From contig OU862913.1 of assembly GCA_917880885.1 (NCBI GenBank), positions 28,157,286-28,221,285 of the forward strand: 64,000 nt of DNA. The letters run 5' to 3'. The position numbers and the translations under genes are program-made. The stretch comes from Limnephilus marmoratus (taxonomy: Eukaryota > Arthropoda > Insecta > Trichoptera > Limnephilidae). The notes beneath the pieces were generated by a model. The model was not told the DNA's origin, did not search any database, and was given only the letters and a program-made list of their open reading frames with translations. Shown in pieces: positions 38,201-50,200 of this stretch. Numbering within the stretch: the first letter of the stretch is position 1; each line of letters opens with the position of its first letter.

Positions 38201-41200
38201 TTTTTCAGTCTGCGGCGTGTCGGTCGCTGGTTGGGGTATTCTGCACGTGGGGTCCGTCAGAAGTGTGCAGCTATCGATTGATTTATGGTGGTCCTCTGTT
38301 GTCTTCTAATGGCCCGAATTACGTTACAAGAAATGTTTGGGTAGGTCATAATTACTTTTAGGACCCTATTTAGATTTATGGTTTCCTTGTTGTTCGCTTT
38401 GACTGGATAAAATCTGCAGCTTGGGGGGCGATGGAGGTCACACGTGGCCAGTTGACTCCGGTTGCAATGATTGAGACGTCTTTCTTGAAAAATGGTCCGG
38501 TGGCAATGATTTACGACTGTTCAGGGGCTATGCCCGTTCCTTTGTTGATGTAATAAGTACTTTTGGGTCTGCACAATTAGTAGGTCGTATTACGACTGGT
38601 CGTAAATGTGTGCTTCTCGTTTTTAGCACACATGTTATTCCTGGACATTGTACACTTTAGCAGTTTATTATTATTTTGAGAGACTCTGGGCAATTGTACT
38701 TTGATTTATGGTTTTTCAGGTTTTTGTCGTGTCGGTTTGGGTCATTTGATATTTATTTCCTCTTTGGTATTATTCTTTTGGAGCCCATCTCTCCGATGTC
38801 AGTGCGGTTTTTGTAACATTTTGCACTTGTTGAATAGACGAGATATTTGACTTCGGAATTAGTATACAATAGTTTCTGGGGGGTCGAGTTCACAGAATTT
38901 TAAAATGAACCATGAACTTGATATGAATAGTTCGATGATTTTCAGAATCACCTCGTACAATTTACGAGCACAGACGCCCATTGGGCGGAAGATTTTAGAT
39001 TCATCTTTAATTTTCACTTTTATGCGCCAGTCACCTGCGCGGATATATGTGGGGATTACAAATGCTGCTAGTAGCAGGAAATCCATTTCGAGCAGATGAT
39101 ATCCTTTTGCGAGTACGTTGGGTGTGATTGCTGCCTGTTTTTGTAGATAGTCTGCATCAAATCGGCTGGTAACATTAAAATTGGTAGTCATCGCGAAGGG
39201 TACTGCCAAAGATGATTCGGATTCTACTCCCTTTTGAAGGTCGTCTGGTAGCACAGCATGTAGGATGTCCTTTATGAGCGGGGCCAGGTTACTCAGCGGT
39301 ACTGCCGTCGGGACATCAACATCTTCTTCGGTAAATGCGGACGGTACATCTGGGTAATCTAATGTCAATATTTTAGCAGACATATTTATTTCTGATACTT
39401 CAGAGATTTCGGTTTCTGATTTTTTATCCGGTGGCACTTCTAACGGTAGTTTTTGAGCTACAGGAAGGTAGTTTTCTGATTCTTCCCCGTACTCATAAAC
39501 ATCTTCTGTGGTTTGCGATGTTTTATCTGGTAGCGCTTCTGTAGGTATGATTTGAATCGCATCTTGTTGGCTGACTTTATCTGGAGCGCCTTCCTCTGCA
39601 AGTTTCACCTTACGGATTAGGTCTTCAAACGTTTGAACGGAGCATCTAGGTATATTCTCTTTTATGAATGGATTGAGCATTACGTACATCATATCCAGTT
39701 CTATTACAATAGATTGATAGTAATCCGGAAATCCAGCAAACAATGCCCTTTTGGTGGCAATAAACCGTTCCGTCGACATTCCTTCTTCTTGTTCAATATT
39801 ATAAAACTCGCATAGCAAGTCAGTTGCTGGCCTTTTCGACGCCATCGCATTCTTTGCAAGCGTCATTATTTAACTTTTTACTGTTACACTGTAACTACAT
39901 ATTACGCTTTCTCTATCGCAATTTCACTAGTGCTTTCACACTTCCACTTTCGATTTTCTCTCCCCTAAACTTAACTTTATCTCGAAATTTTCACAACTTT
40001 CGTGACTTTACTTCACTTCTTTTGTAGTTTCACAATTTTTACAACTTTCACTGAATTTACTGATTCTATTGAACTACAATACTCGCGAATTGATTGGCCG
40101 CGGGTTGGGCGCCAGTTATAGCGGGGTAATTAAATAAAACCTCACTTTTACACAATTAGTCTTTTATTGGGTGGGTACAATCAATAACACAAGTAGCCAG
40201 TTCAATAAACGTAAAACAGTGGTAACTTTCACGTACCAACTACAACAGTAGCTTTATGGTTATTATCACTATAATAACTCCCAAAGGACACTTGTTATCC
40301 TTAATTACCTACTCGTCACTTTACACAAAAGATTCACGAGTGCCTTGAAGCCGCGCGAGCTGATCTCGGAAGGCGGTCTTCGACTTTTACTATTTTCCTG
40401 GAGCTTAGCGCGGGACTCCCCGGCAGGCTGAAACACAAAACTCTAAGCTTTCGCTGGTCTTTATATACCTATGGTCCCGCTGCCCTAGCGGCAGCGGTAG
40501 TAAGGGACAACCAATGCAAGACAGAGAAAGTATTCGAGCGTGAACACTTCTCAAAATGCGCTCGAAATAACTATACTTGTTACACTCTCTTTAAAATTAT
40601 GTTGCTTCAAGTACATATTGTATTATGTAGCGATTTTGCATTTTACAAATAATACCTATGTAATTTGAGTTGCGGATCCATAACCCTACTTATCTTTAAA
40701 TTGATATACCTAGGTAATAATACATCGGCATTTTTCACAATATCAAATAAAGATTAATCACTTTTTTTTTCAAATGACCTTCCACACCTGGAGCCCTAGA
40801 GCCGCCTCTGGGAATGAGTGCTAACCAGAGACTGGTGAACTGGTGCGGGTGTCCCGGTTCACAAGTGAGTGACGTGAAGATGGGAAATTTGCACCATTGT
40901 TACTGTTCCTGCAATTCCTCTGACTTCTGCAGAAGCTGAAAGATTATTTGGCAAATTGAAAACAATAATGAATTACTTAGGGAATACTACGGGCCAAGCT
41001 CGATTCCGACATTTTTCGCTAATAGCAATCGAAAACAATGCCGCATCAAGCCTAGATTTAATCGAAGTCATTGATGCTTTTGCGAAAACTAAGGCTAGAA
41101 AAAGTTAATTTGTTGTCAGTATACACATCAGTATAGTAGGTAGGTCTGACTTTCAAATAATAACTGGATGAGATCCCTTAAAGCAGTGGTCCACAACCTC

Positions 41201-44200
41201 TGGTCCTGCGGACCGGTACCGGTCTGTGAATCAAATGATATCGGGCCGCCCAAGGCCCTGTTTAAAAATCAGAATTACGTAAAAAAAAATCGAACATGCA
41301 CAAAAAATGTAAATATTTTTGAGACAAATTTTTTAGCGGACGGGTGCAGTGTCGACCCCCCCCCCGTCGGGTGGCACCCGGGGCGTTCCGCCCCCCCTCG
41401 CTACGCTACTGCCTGCACCTTTAAATTCCTCTATGTATCCATTATTTAGGTACCCATCCCCAATGACAGTTGTGTTTGGCTTCTTGCAGGCTGCATAGTG
41501 AGGGGGTCTGCTGGGGTGTGCCGGGAGTACTCCGCCTGTCCGAGAGCGATAGAAGAGAAACAACGTGGAATTCCACCGCAGGTATAGTATACACAATATA
41601 ACCAAATAAGTTACCACTCCAGCTGTGTGTGAGTGACCGCTACTTCGGACAGTTACCTCACGTTAGAATAAGTCAGGCGATGGATCCATTACCAGCTCCG
41701 GAAACATAAACAATAAGCGCATATACGCACATTAAGGTGGTCCAAAATTTTTTTTTTATTATTTTTCATTTGGCCACCCCGTGAATTTGTTACACGTATT
41801 CATAGAAATAACATAGTAAAATTTCAGCGAGATAGCTCAAGTAGAAAGGGGTGCTCAATCGAGTGTTGTTTTTGAATTTTTTGTGTAAAATGCTTAATTT
41901 TTACTTTTCGCTACAGGCCATTTTCGTGTGTCAAACTATTAAATAAATATTAAAATAAACTACTGAAGAGTTTTATAGACAAATTTGAACAGTATTTGAT
42001 ACTTATTTAGTAGACTGTGAAGTGAATCAGTGTAGGAAAATGTGTTCATCTATTCGAAAAAAATACGAAATTTTTCAACTTGGGGTTCGAGATATTGAGC
42101 CATTGATGAGGCTTAACCAACATCCTACTCTTCGGCAAGTTTTACTCTGTTATCACTACATATTAAATGATTCCAAAAATGTAAAAGATTCCGCGCATGT
42201 ACTTATTCAAGAACTTATAAAAGTATGGAGTAAATCTAGTATTCCGACCAGACAACAAATCACTGCATTGAAAAACTGATTAAGTTTCTTAAGAACTGTC
42301 TGCTATTGAATAAAAATAGAGGAAGAAATTCTGAAGCACAAATAAAAGGAGAGCATTTGTTTAAAAAAGAAATAGACAAACTTTTTGATATTGCCCATGC
42401 AAGCGCTTTGAATTTGATAAAAATTGCGGAAGACAGAGCGTTTCTCATCGATCAAAAATGAGAACGTAAGATGATTATGACCTCAAACGACAAGAAACTA
42501 TAAAAGGTCAAAGAAAGTTCTCTAAAACGGAAACAAAGATCTGAAGAATTGAAAGAAATGGCTGCTGAAAGTAATGCTTCATCTTCGGTGGTGTCGAGAC
42601 AAGAGTTAGAACTTGAGTGCAGCTTCAGTAGCACTTGTAGTAATGCTAGCATATTAGAGGATAAGTCCAAAGATGAGTTTGTAGTGCGTTGAGCTGTCTA
42701 CAAGTGACATATTTATACAATACGTTACCAGTGCGCTTGATCGTAATAAGATTTAAACTAATCAAGAGAGAAGAAAAACAAATTGTTCGATTTGTTAGTT
42801 CTCATCTACACCAATGTTTGAAACGAAGAGTCTTTGGCAGCAGATGCACCAGTAAATGACTTAATACTTTGGAATAGCTTAAAATTATACGAAGCCATTG
42901 ATTCCGAAATCAGTAAAGCAGCTAGGGGTGTCTTAGAGCGTCACTTATGGTATTTGTCAGATGAACTTGTCTCATTTACCTTGTTTTCTGAGAAGCTGTC
43001 TGATGCTGAGAAACGGGCCATTGTTCAAAAAATAAATTCTGATGGCGGTAATCGTTCAGTATGAGGTGATTCTGCTAAGCTTGCCTCAGAGGTTACATTA
43101 GAAGCTTTGCAACACAAAGAATGTTGAAAACGCTCTCAGTTCTTGATATCAAGGACTCTTTCTTGTAATTACCTCCTAAGACTTGGAATAACAATGTTGA
43201 TTACCTTCAAGGCAAAAGCTGAGTCAAAAATTTGCGTGTTGTTAATGATACAGCGGAGAGAGGTGTTAAACTATTTGAAGATTACAACACGATACTCACT
43301 AAGAATGAGGAAGAAAAACAATTTTTACTTCACATCGTTGAACAAAACAGAAAAATCGTTTCTACTGAAACATTCAAAATGGAGTTAACAAACATAGTTT
43401 TGAAAGATTGCGACTAATATTATGTTAATTATTGCTTTGTTACCAATTTATGTTCAAATTTAAATACGTTTTATACTTATTTGACTAATGTTCTTGTAAT
43501 ATTAATCAACCTTAAATTACGCGTTTTACTTAAAATCCAGAACTTTTGTCAGAAACTTCTAATTCGATGAGCACCCCCTTGTATATAAGATAGGGGGCTG
43601 AAATTTTTTACACATAATAGGAATGATAGGTGTAACAAATAAAATGGGTGGCTACATCTATATTTGAAAAAAAAATAATTTACTTTACAGGCCTGGACCA
43701 CCTTAACGCACATACATATACGCACACATCATATAATAGGCAATTTCACTGCTTATGATTATTATACATTATTAGTATTAGGCAGAGGGCTTTATTCACC
43801 ATCCTCTGGATACCTTATCCATAGGGTTATACTCTTACGTATTTTTGATTGATGATTTTTATTTTATTTACAAAAAGTCCAAGTTAACTATTCGTTTCTC
43901 GACTAATAAATGGTGGATACATATCCGTTAAGTTAGCCGAGTTTTGTACCTATTGCGAGCATTTGTTTATTTATTAACATACGTTATCCAATTGACAAGC
44001 TACCAAGAGGATGGTGAAATACTGTTATGATATAATTAATTCAATTTTATTTTATCCCAACAATAAGACAAGTACCGCAAAATTATTTTCGAACAAAAGA
44101 ACTTACACAGATCGTGAAAATTAATTTAAAAAAAAAGTTAATTGTTCAATTTCAAATATAACCTATACACAAAGTACTGTATGTACCTGCCCTGATGATG

Positions 44201-47200
44201 GACACCGCAAGGTTGTCTGAAACAACGGCTAAAAATGTAGAAAGAGCAACGGTGTGACGAATGAAATTTCGTCACAAAGAAATATGAATAAATAATTGAA
44301 TGTTACAAAAGAATCTCCCTTTGTTCATTGAAGACAAAGAAAATGTTGATAGATGTAGGTTGCAAGGACTACAACTGAAGAAAGGAGAAGTGCGGAGAGA
44401 TACGAGTGGTGGTGCAACACCAGGCACAGGTTCACTGCCCAGCTGCGTGGTGCTGGGCGGTGGACGAAGAAGTTATATTTGAATTCAAGAAAGTGATTCG
44501 CTGGCGAGGTAAAGTCGGCCGTGAAACGAAGAAAGTTATTCACAAGATGTGTATTCCTCCGCCCGGCAACGCAAAGCGGCAACCACGTGCGGTCAGTGGC
44601 CAGCATACGAAGACAATAGCTCAGGCTGGAGGACCTGAGCTGCTGAACTCGGCTAGGAGGGAGTCGCCAACGAAACTGACCGCAAGCCGAATTAAGTTCC
44701 TAACATTTTTTGGGTGGATTTCACTTCACGAGTACATAATTATATGTGATCCCAACAAATAACAGTCACCGAATAGTGATTGAGTTTTGAGGAAAAAAGC
44801 CTTAATACGCTTTCTCCTCCTATTGCCAAGTGTTCAGACAGCTTCCATATTTACAGTCTCCATCATCAGGGTGTTGGACAGAGCAATAAGTTCTTGTCGC
44901 CTAGCATGTGTTTCACCACACTGAAGGGTCCTGGTTCTGCTCCTAGACCTGGTCAGAGGACTTTTCCTATCATTGCTATTATTTCTCTTTCCATATGTTA
45001 TGTTGTTATTGGACCAGGTTACTAACTTAAACCAATCATCAACATGTTGTGTTGATTTCAGAAATGTGATTCGTATTCTTTTGGGACAGAGGGACAGTTA
45101 ATTTGCTGCCCCGAGCTGTGTCCACCTTTGTCCAAGGCACTAGTATCGCAGCAACGAAGCGGATCGAAGGCGGCTGATTGTGAGTATAAAATAACATTAG
45201 TTAACAATTATTATAAGCAATAATTGCCAGCCTGAAACACTCATTTATTGTTGAATGAAACACTAGTATATATTGAATTATTTGGCGGGTATTTGATAAG
45301 CCGCCATAGCTCAGTGGTCAGAACATCCGACCGGCAATCAGAAGGACACGGGATTCAATTCCCGTTGGCGGCAAGTAACTTTTCTCGGAAGATTTTTCAA
45401 TGTAAATGAGTGTTTCAGGCTGACAATTATTGCTTATAATAATTGGATACGCGCCATAAATATATTTGGATGATCCATTTTCTTAATCAATTAATAATTT
45501 ATGCTATGAGACCATGAGGGCGCCATCTATGGTTTTTGTGTTGTATTGAATTTACCTATGTGACTTGAAATTCAGTATATTCATGCATTTCCTTACCTCT
45601 GTGAATCAGGCAATTACTTCCGACGGGAGTGAGAGTCAAAGCCAAGAGATGTCTCTCCTAGTCAGTCATAAGAATAATTCATCCCATAATTGAATTATTG
45701 TTGTACGAGATTTATTGGCACGTATTATTAATATGCAAATTTATTCATTGTTGAAACTTCCTTGCTGTGCGAAACATCTAAGATTATGCAATACCGCCTT
45801 GATATTTTTTAATGAAAAGAAGTGTCTTTTGTGTTGGACATCGTGAATGAGCTGCATTCTCTGAGTGAGTATTGTTTGTTTTTACTTTGGAATTTGGAAT
45901 TGCTGGGTCAACTGTTTTTGTGTCACATAGGGAAGAATTCAATTTTCGTTAATTTACATAGGGTAGTCATTCCCTCGTGTCAGGGGCTATTTACACGCCC
46001 CTACAATAATTGTTACCCTTTGTGCTATGCATAAAAATCTTGTCTAAACATTAGTTTATAAATTAAAAAATAATAACATTAGTTAGTTGATTCATTATTT
46101 ACATTAGAACAGCTCCTGCTGTATGAGCCACATATCATATATAGGTTCGAGGGAGGGGTGAAAACTTTCATGCCTTACAAAGAATATATATATATTATCT
46201 ATTTTTTTTTGCTTTTATATCTCAACATAATCTCCATGAAGATTAATACATTTTCCATATGCTCCAATGCAGTTACGCCAACTTTATAGTGCGATCTGTC
46301 GAGCTCCTCAAAATAATTTGAACCAGAGTTAAAACAGATGTATTTCTTAGGCGTGCATTTCTCCGTCTTCTTGGAAAGGTAACTTCTTGGAAAGGTTGTC
46401 AAATATATACCAACAGAGCAATTGACCAGTTGGTATGATTTGGTATGCAAGCTAGTTGTAAATAATAGTAATAAAGAAGTTTAGTACAAAATGAGAGCTG
46501 CTGGCGCCATCTACAGATGTGTGTGTCAGGCCGAGGCCAGTAACTGAGATATATGCATCATAAAGAATTATTGTTCTCTGCGCCGCACTACTAAAGTCTC
46601 CAGTCGGGGAGTAAGCGGTATTACACTTCTTCTGATACCTCCTGGAATGTTCTATAGAAGTTTGTATCTCGGTGGTCGAGTGGTAAGGCTCCGCACAAAG
46701 GGTTTAAATCCCGCCGTGCAAAAGTATAACTTTTTGTCACTAACTTGTGATGTTTCACAATTTATCAATTCAATTCTTATAATTTAATAGTAAATTTACA
46801 GTAAGTTCCGGAGTGGAAAAAACTCTCTGTATCGCACTATTGGAATATTGCTAGTAAGAATTTAAACTATGCTTCAAATGGCTTTAGCCGTGTTTGATTA
46901 CCAGATACTTTCCGGCTTTCCTCTACCCAATCAGTTTCCATTGAAATATCGGCCGAACAACCTCTTCCCCATCTCTTCGCTTCCTTCAGTCGAACAACAT
47001 TTCCGAAATTAATTATTTTTAACATTTTTTTAATGCGAGTATTGCACCAGAGTTTCATCGACCCGGAGCCAGTGGGACTATGGCATTACCAATTGTAATA
47101 TGTTGTGAGGATAAAAGGAGTACGAAGAGAAAGATTTGTGCAAGAGGAAAGCTGAAGTAACTGGCTATTCAGTGCTGGTCACTAATTTCAAGCTTTTACT

Positions 47201-50200
47201 AAGTTAAATATCTCTATCTCTATATATTATAAATTAAAGTCCTTCGCCTGTCTGTCTATCTGTCTGTTCGCGATAAACTCAAAAAAACTACTGAACGGTT
47301 TCACGAGATTTTCACCAATCGATAGAGTGATTCATGAGGAAGGTTTAGGTATATAATTTTTCAAGGTTTTGTGTAAATTGGTTGAAATATATAATATATA
47401 AAGGAGAATGTCTATATATGGTGGGCGAGCGGGCTGGCAAGCGGGCAGTGTGGATTTGATTTGTGAAAATTTGAGGTTGATGAAATTTTGCACATATTTA
47501 ATTTTGAAAACTCCGTGTAAAGCCCGGGCATCGCCTGGGACTTCAGGTAGTTACCTGAATACACATTATTTGTGCACACCAATTTGACACTCGCGACCAT
47601 TGGGTCTATAGCTGAGACTTTTAACCGCTCGGCCACGGAGGTCATCTTATTTTTGATTTGAAATAAAACAATTGATGATCAGTCAATCATCCGAACACAG
47701 TATTAACCAACTAATTGCATTGGAATCAGTGGCGTATCTAGCTTGGGTGGCACCCGGCGCGGATAACGTTTCGTCACCCCCCGTACTCCCCCCCTCCCCC
47801 CCCCCCCCTTCCCCCCCACCCCATCATTAAAGTTGACAAACGCAAATTTCGACTTCATAAAAAATTAATTGTCACCGTCCGGGTAAAACTCAGTCGGGTG
47901 TAACCCACCAACCCCCCCGCCCCACCCTCACTACGCCTCTGATTGGAATGTAATATAAGGTCACTTGTCCTTCTTATTGGGAAAATTTGTTTTGGCTGAC
48001 AGAGGTAACGAAGCCTAGAGGAACTACCTACCTGCGATGATCTTTCTGCGGCTTACGACACGGCGTGGCACAAAGGCCTCCTTGTCAAGCTCTACGACAC
48101 CATAGAGGATGGCAACACAGTACGACTTATTGAGCAACTACTAACTGGCCGTACTTTCAGGGTTTTTCTAGGAGGGCTAAAAAGCAAAAAAATGCACCTG
48201 AATAATGGCCTTGCCCAAGGCTCAGTGCTGGCCCCATCACTCTTCAAAATCTATACTCGAAATCTTCCTCACACTGAAGGCAGAAAATTTGCTTACGCAG
48301 ATGACTTCGCCATCACAGTTCAAGCCAAAACCCTCAATGCAGCAGAAGAGATCCTTAATTCTGACCTCAAGGCTATGGAAGAATTTTTCCTCAATTGGCG
48401 ACTAAAGCCAAATGGGTCGAAAACAGTTGTGACAGCTTTCCATCTCAGTAATTCACAGGCAAACGCAAAACTCTGTGTTCAGTTTGATGGAAAAAATATT
48501 TACCATGACCCCCATCCCCGCTATCTTAGAGTAACTTTGGACAGGAGCCTGAATTACCGGAAACACATGGAAACAGTGGGCAAAAAACCAGGACAAGACT
48601 AAATTTAGTCAATAAGCTGGCTGGTACTAGCTGGGGATGCGACGCCAACACGCTCAGAACGGCATCCATTGCCCTGGTTTTCTCAGCAGCTGAATACTGT
48701 GCTCCAGTATGGGCCAGAAGCGCCCACACTTCCATGGTCGACGTTCAGCTTAATGCCACAATGCGAACTATCAGCGGAACCTTAAAATCGACTCCTCTTC
48801 CTTGGCTCCCCGTACTTGCAAATATAACCCCGCCAAATATCAGGCGAGAGATTGCAATACTGGGGGAATACAAGAAGGCGCTGCAAAAAAGCGAAATACC
48901 CTTGCACGATGATGTCGTTTCTCACCCGGCATGCCGCTTAAAGTCTCGAAAACCCTTCTGGACGGAAGAAAAAAGACTCCTTCGAACACATCTCACCCCA
49001 GAAGATAGGTGGAAGCTTGAGTGGCAATCAGCCAACGTCAAAAACGCCGATCTCTTGCAAGACCCCACTGAGAGACAGCCTGGGTTCTCATTGCCTCGCA
49101 AACTCTGGACTGCCATCAATAGAATAAGGTGTTCCCATAGCCGTTGTGCTCACATGATGCATAGATGGGGCCTTAAAGAGTCGGCGACGTGTGAATGCGG
49201 TGCGGTGCAGACCACCGAACATGTGGTCAACGAATGCCCGCTCCATTCATTCCCCGGCGGGATTTATGAGGTCCACAGGGCAACGCCTGAGGCCCTAGAC
49301 TGGCTCGCAGACCTAGATGTCCCCCTCTGACCCCCCACCATACGAAAGAAGAAGAAGAAGAAGACTACCTACCTGTCTAAACACATCTGCTATACTAGGC
49401 TAACAGAGGTAACGAATCCAAAAGGAACTACCTACCTGTCTATACACATCTGCTATATTAGGCTGACAGAGGTAACGAAGCCAAGAGGAACTACCTACCT
49501 GTCTATACACATGTGCTGTATTAGGCTGACAGAGGTAACGAATCCAAGAGGAACTACCTACCTGTCTATACACATCTGCTGTATCAGGCTGACAGAGGTA
49601 ACGAAGCCAAGAGGAACTATCTACCTGTCTATACACATCTGCTGTATTAGGCTGACAGAGTTAACGAATCCAAGAGGAACTACCTACCTGTCTATACACA
49701 TCTGCTGTATTAGGCTGACAGAGGTAACGAATCCAAGAGGAACTACCTACCTGTCTATACACATCTGCTGTATTAGGCTGACAGAGGTAACGAATCCAAG
49801 AGGAACTACCTACCTGTCTTTACACATCTGCTGTATTAGGCTGACAGAGGTAACGAATCCAATAGGAACTACCTACCTGTCTATACACATCTGCTGTATT
49901 AGGATTATCTTCCACTTTGAATCCACTCTTATGAAGTAGATAGTCCAATGAATAACTGTTCTCTAAAATCATTAGTTCATTACTTATGGATTTGTGTTTG
50001 CTCTACAGACTGCATAGAGCTGGCAGAGCAGGTCTACCCCTGCCAGCGTACTAGTACCGGCTGGAGGCGGGGAGACACCTGTCCTGCCATACCGGAACCC
50101 GGTGCGGTATACGACGGGACACACTTGCTCTCTACCGCTCAGGCCCCGTACTGGGTAAGTAACAGAGATTATCACGACTGCAGTAAAAAGTATTAGTAAT

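Larger units (their letters stand above)
37605..40584 (-). mobile_element. Young LTR retrotransposon encoding only a Gag-like protein
   Basis: Two 468-bp LTRs (37605-38072, 40117-40584) differ at about two positions, and CTCT is duplicated outside. On the minus strand the LTR starts TGTAACAAG and ends CCCCGCTATA. Two bases later comes a primer site TGGCGCCCAACCCGCGG (40098-40114), and an AGGAGGAGTG polypurine tract precedes the 3' LTR. Only one long ORF (38859-39866) is present in the 2.0-kb interior. It must rely on enzymes from a partner element. Confidence 0.92.
35929..40810. mobile_element. hAT-type element carrying two younger insertions
   Basis: Left end CAGTGGCGGCTCTC and right end GAGCCGCCTCTG are inverted, and GGAATGAG is duplicated exactly on both sides (35921-35928, 40811-40818). 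An 8-bp duplication with CAG-type TIRs is the hAT hallmark. Subtracting the nested hAT (36577-37247) and LTR element (37605-40584) leaves about 1.2 kb without transposase, so it is a non-autonomous element. Confidence 0.85.
47990..49917. repeat. Minisatellite, 63-bp unit, split by a LINE
   Basis: About nine units (for example at 49524 and 49587) with GGCTGACAGAGGTAACGAAT and GGAACTACCTACCTG cores run from 49376 to 49917. One partial unit lies before the LINE at 47990-48034. Open frames across it on both strands follow from the unit length. Confidence 0.93.

Noticed and set aside
49400..49939. Open frames on both strands with a 21-residue repeat
   Set aside because: Result of a 63-bp minisatellite unit without stops; no start context, no splice support.
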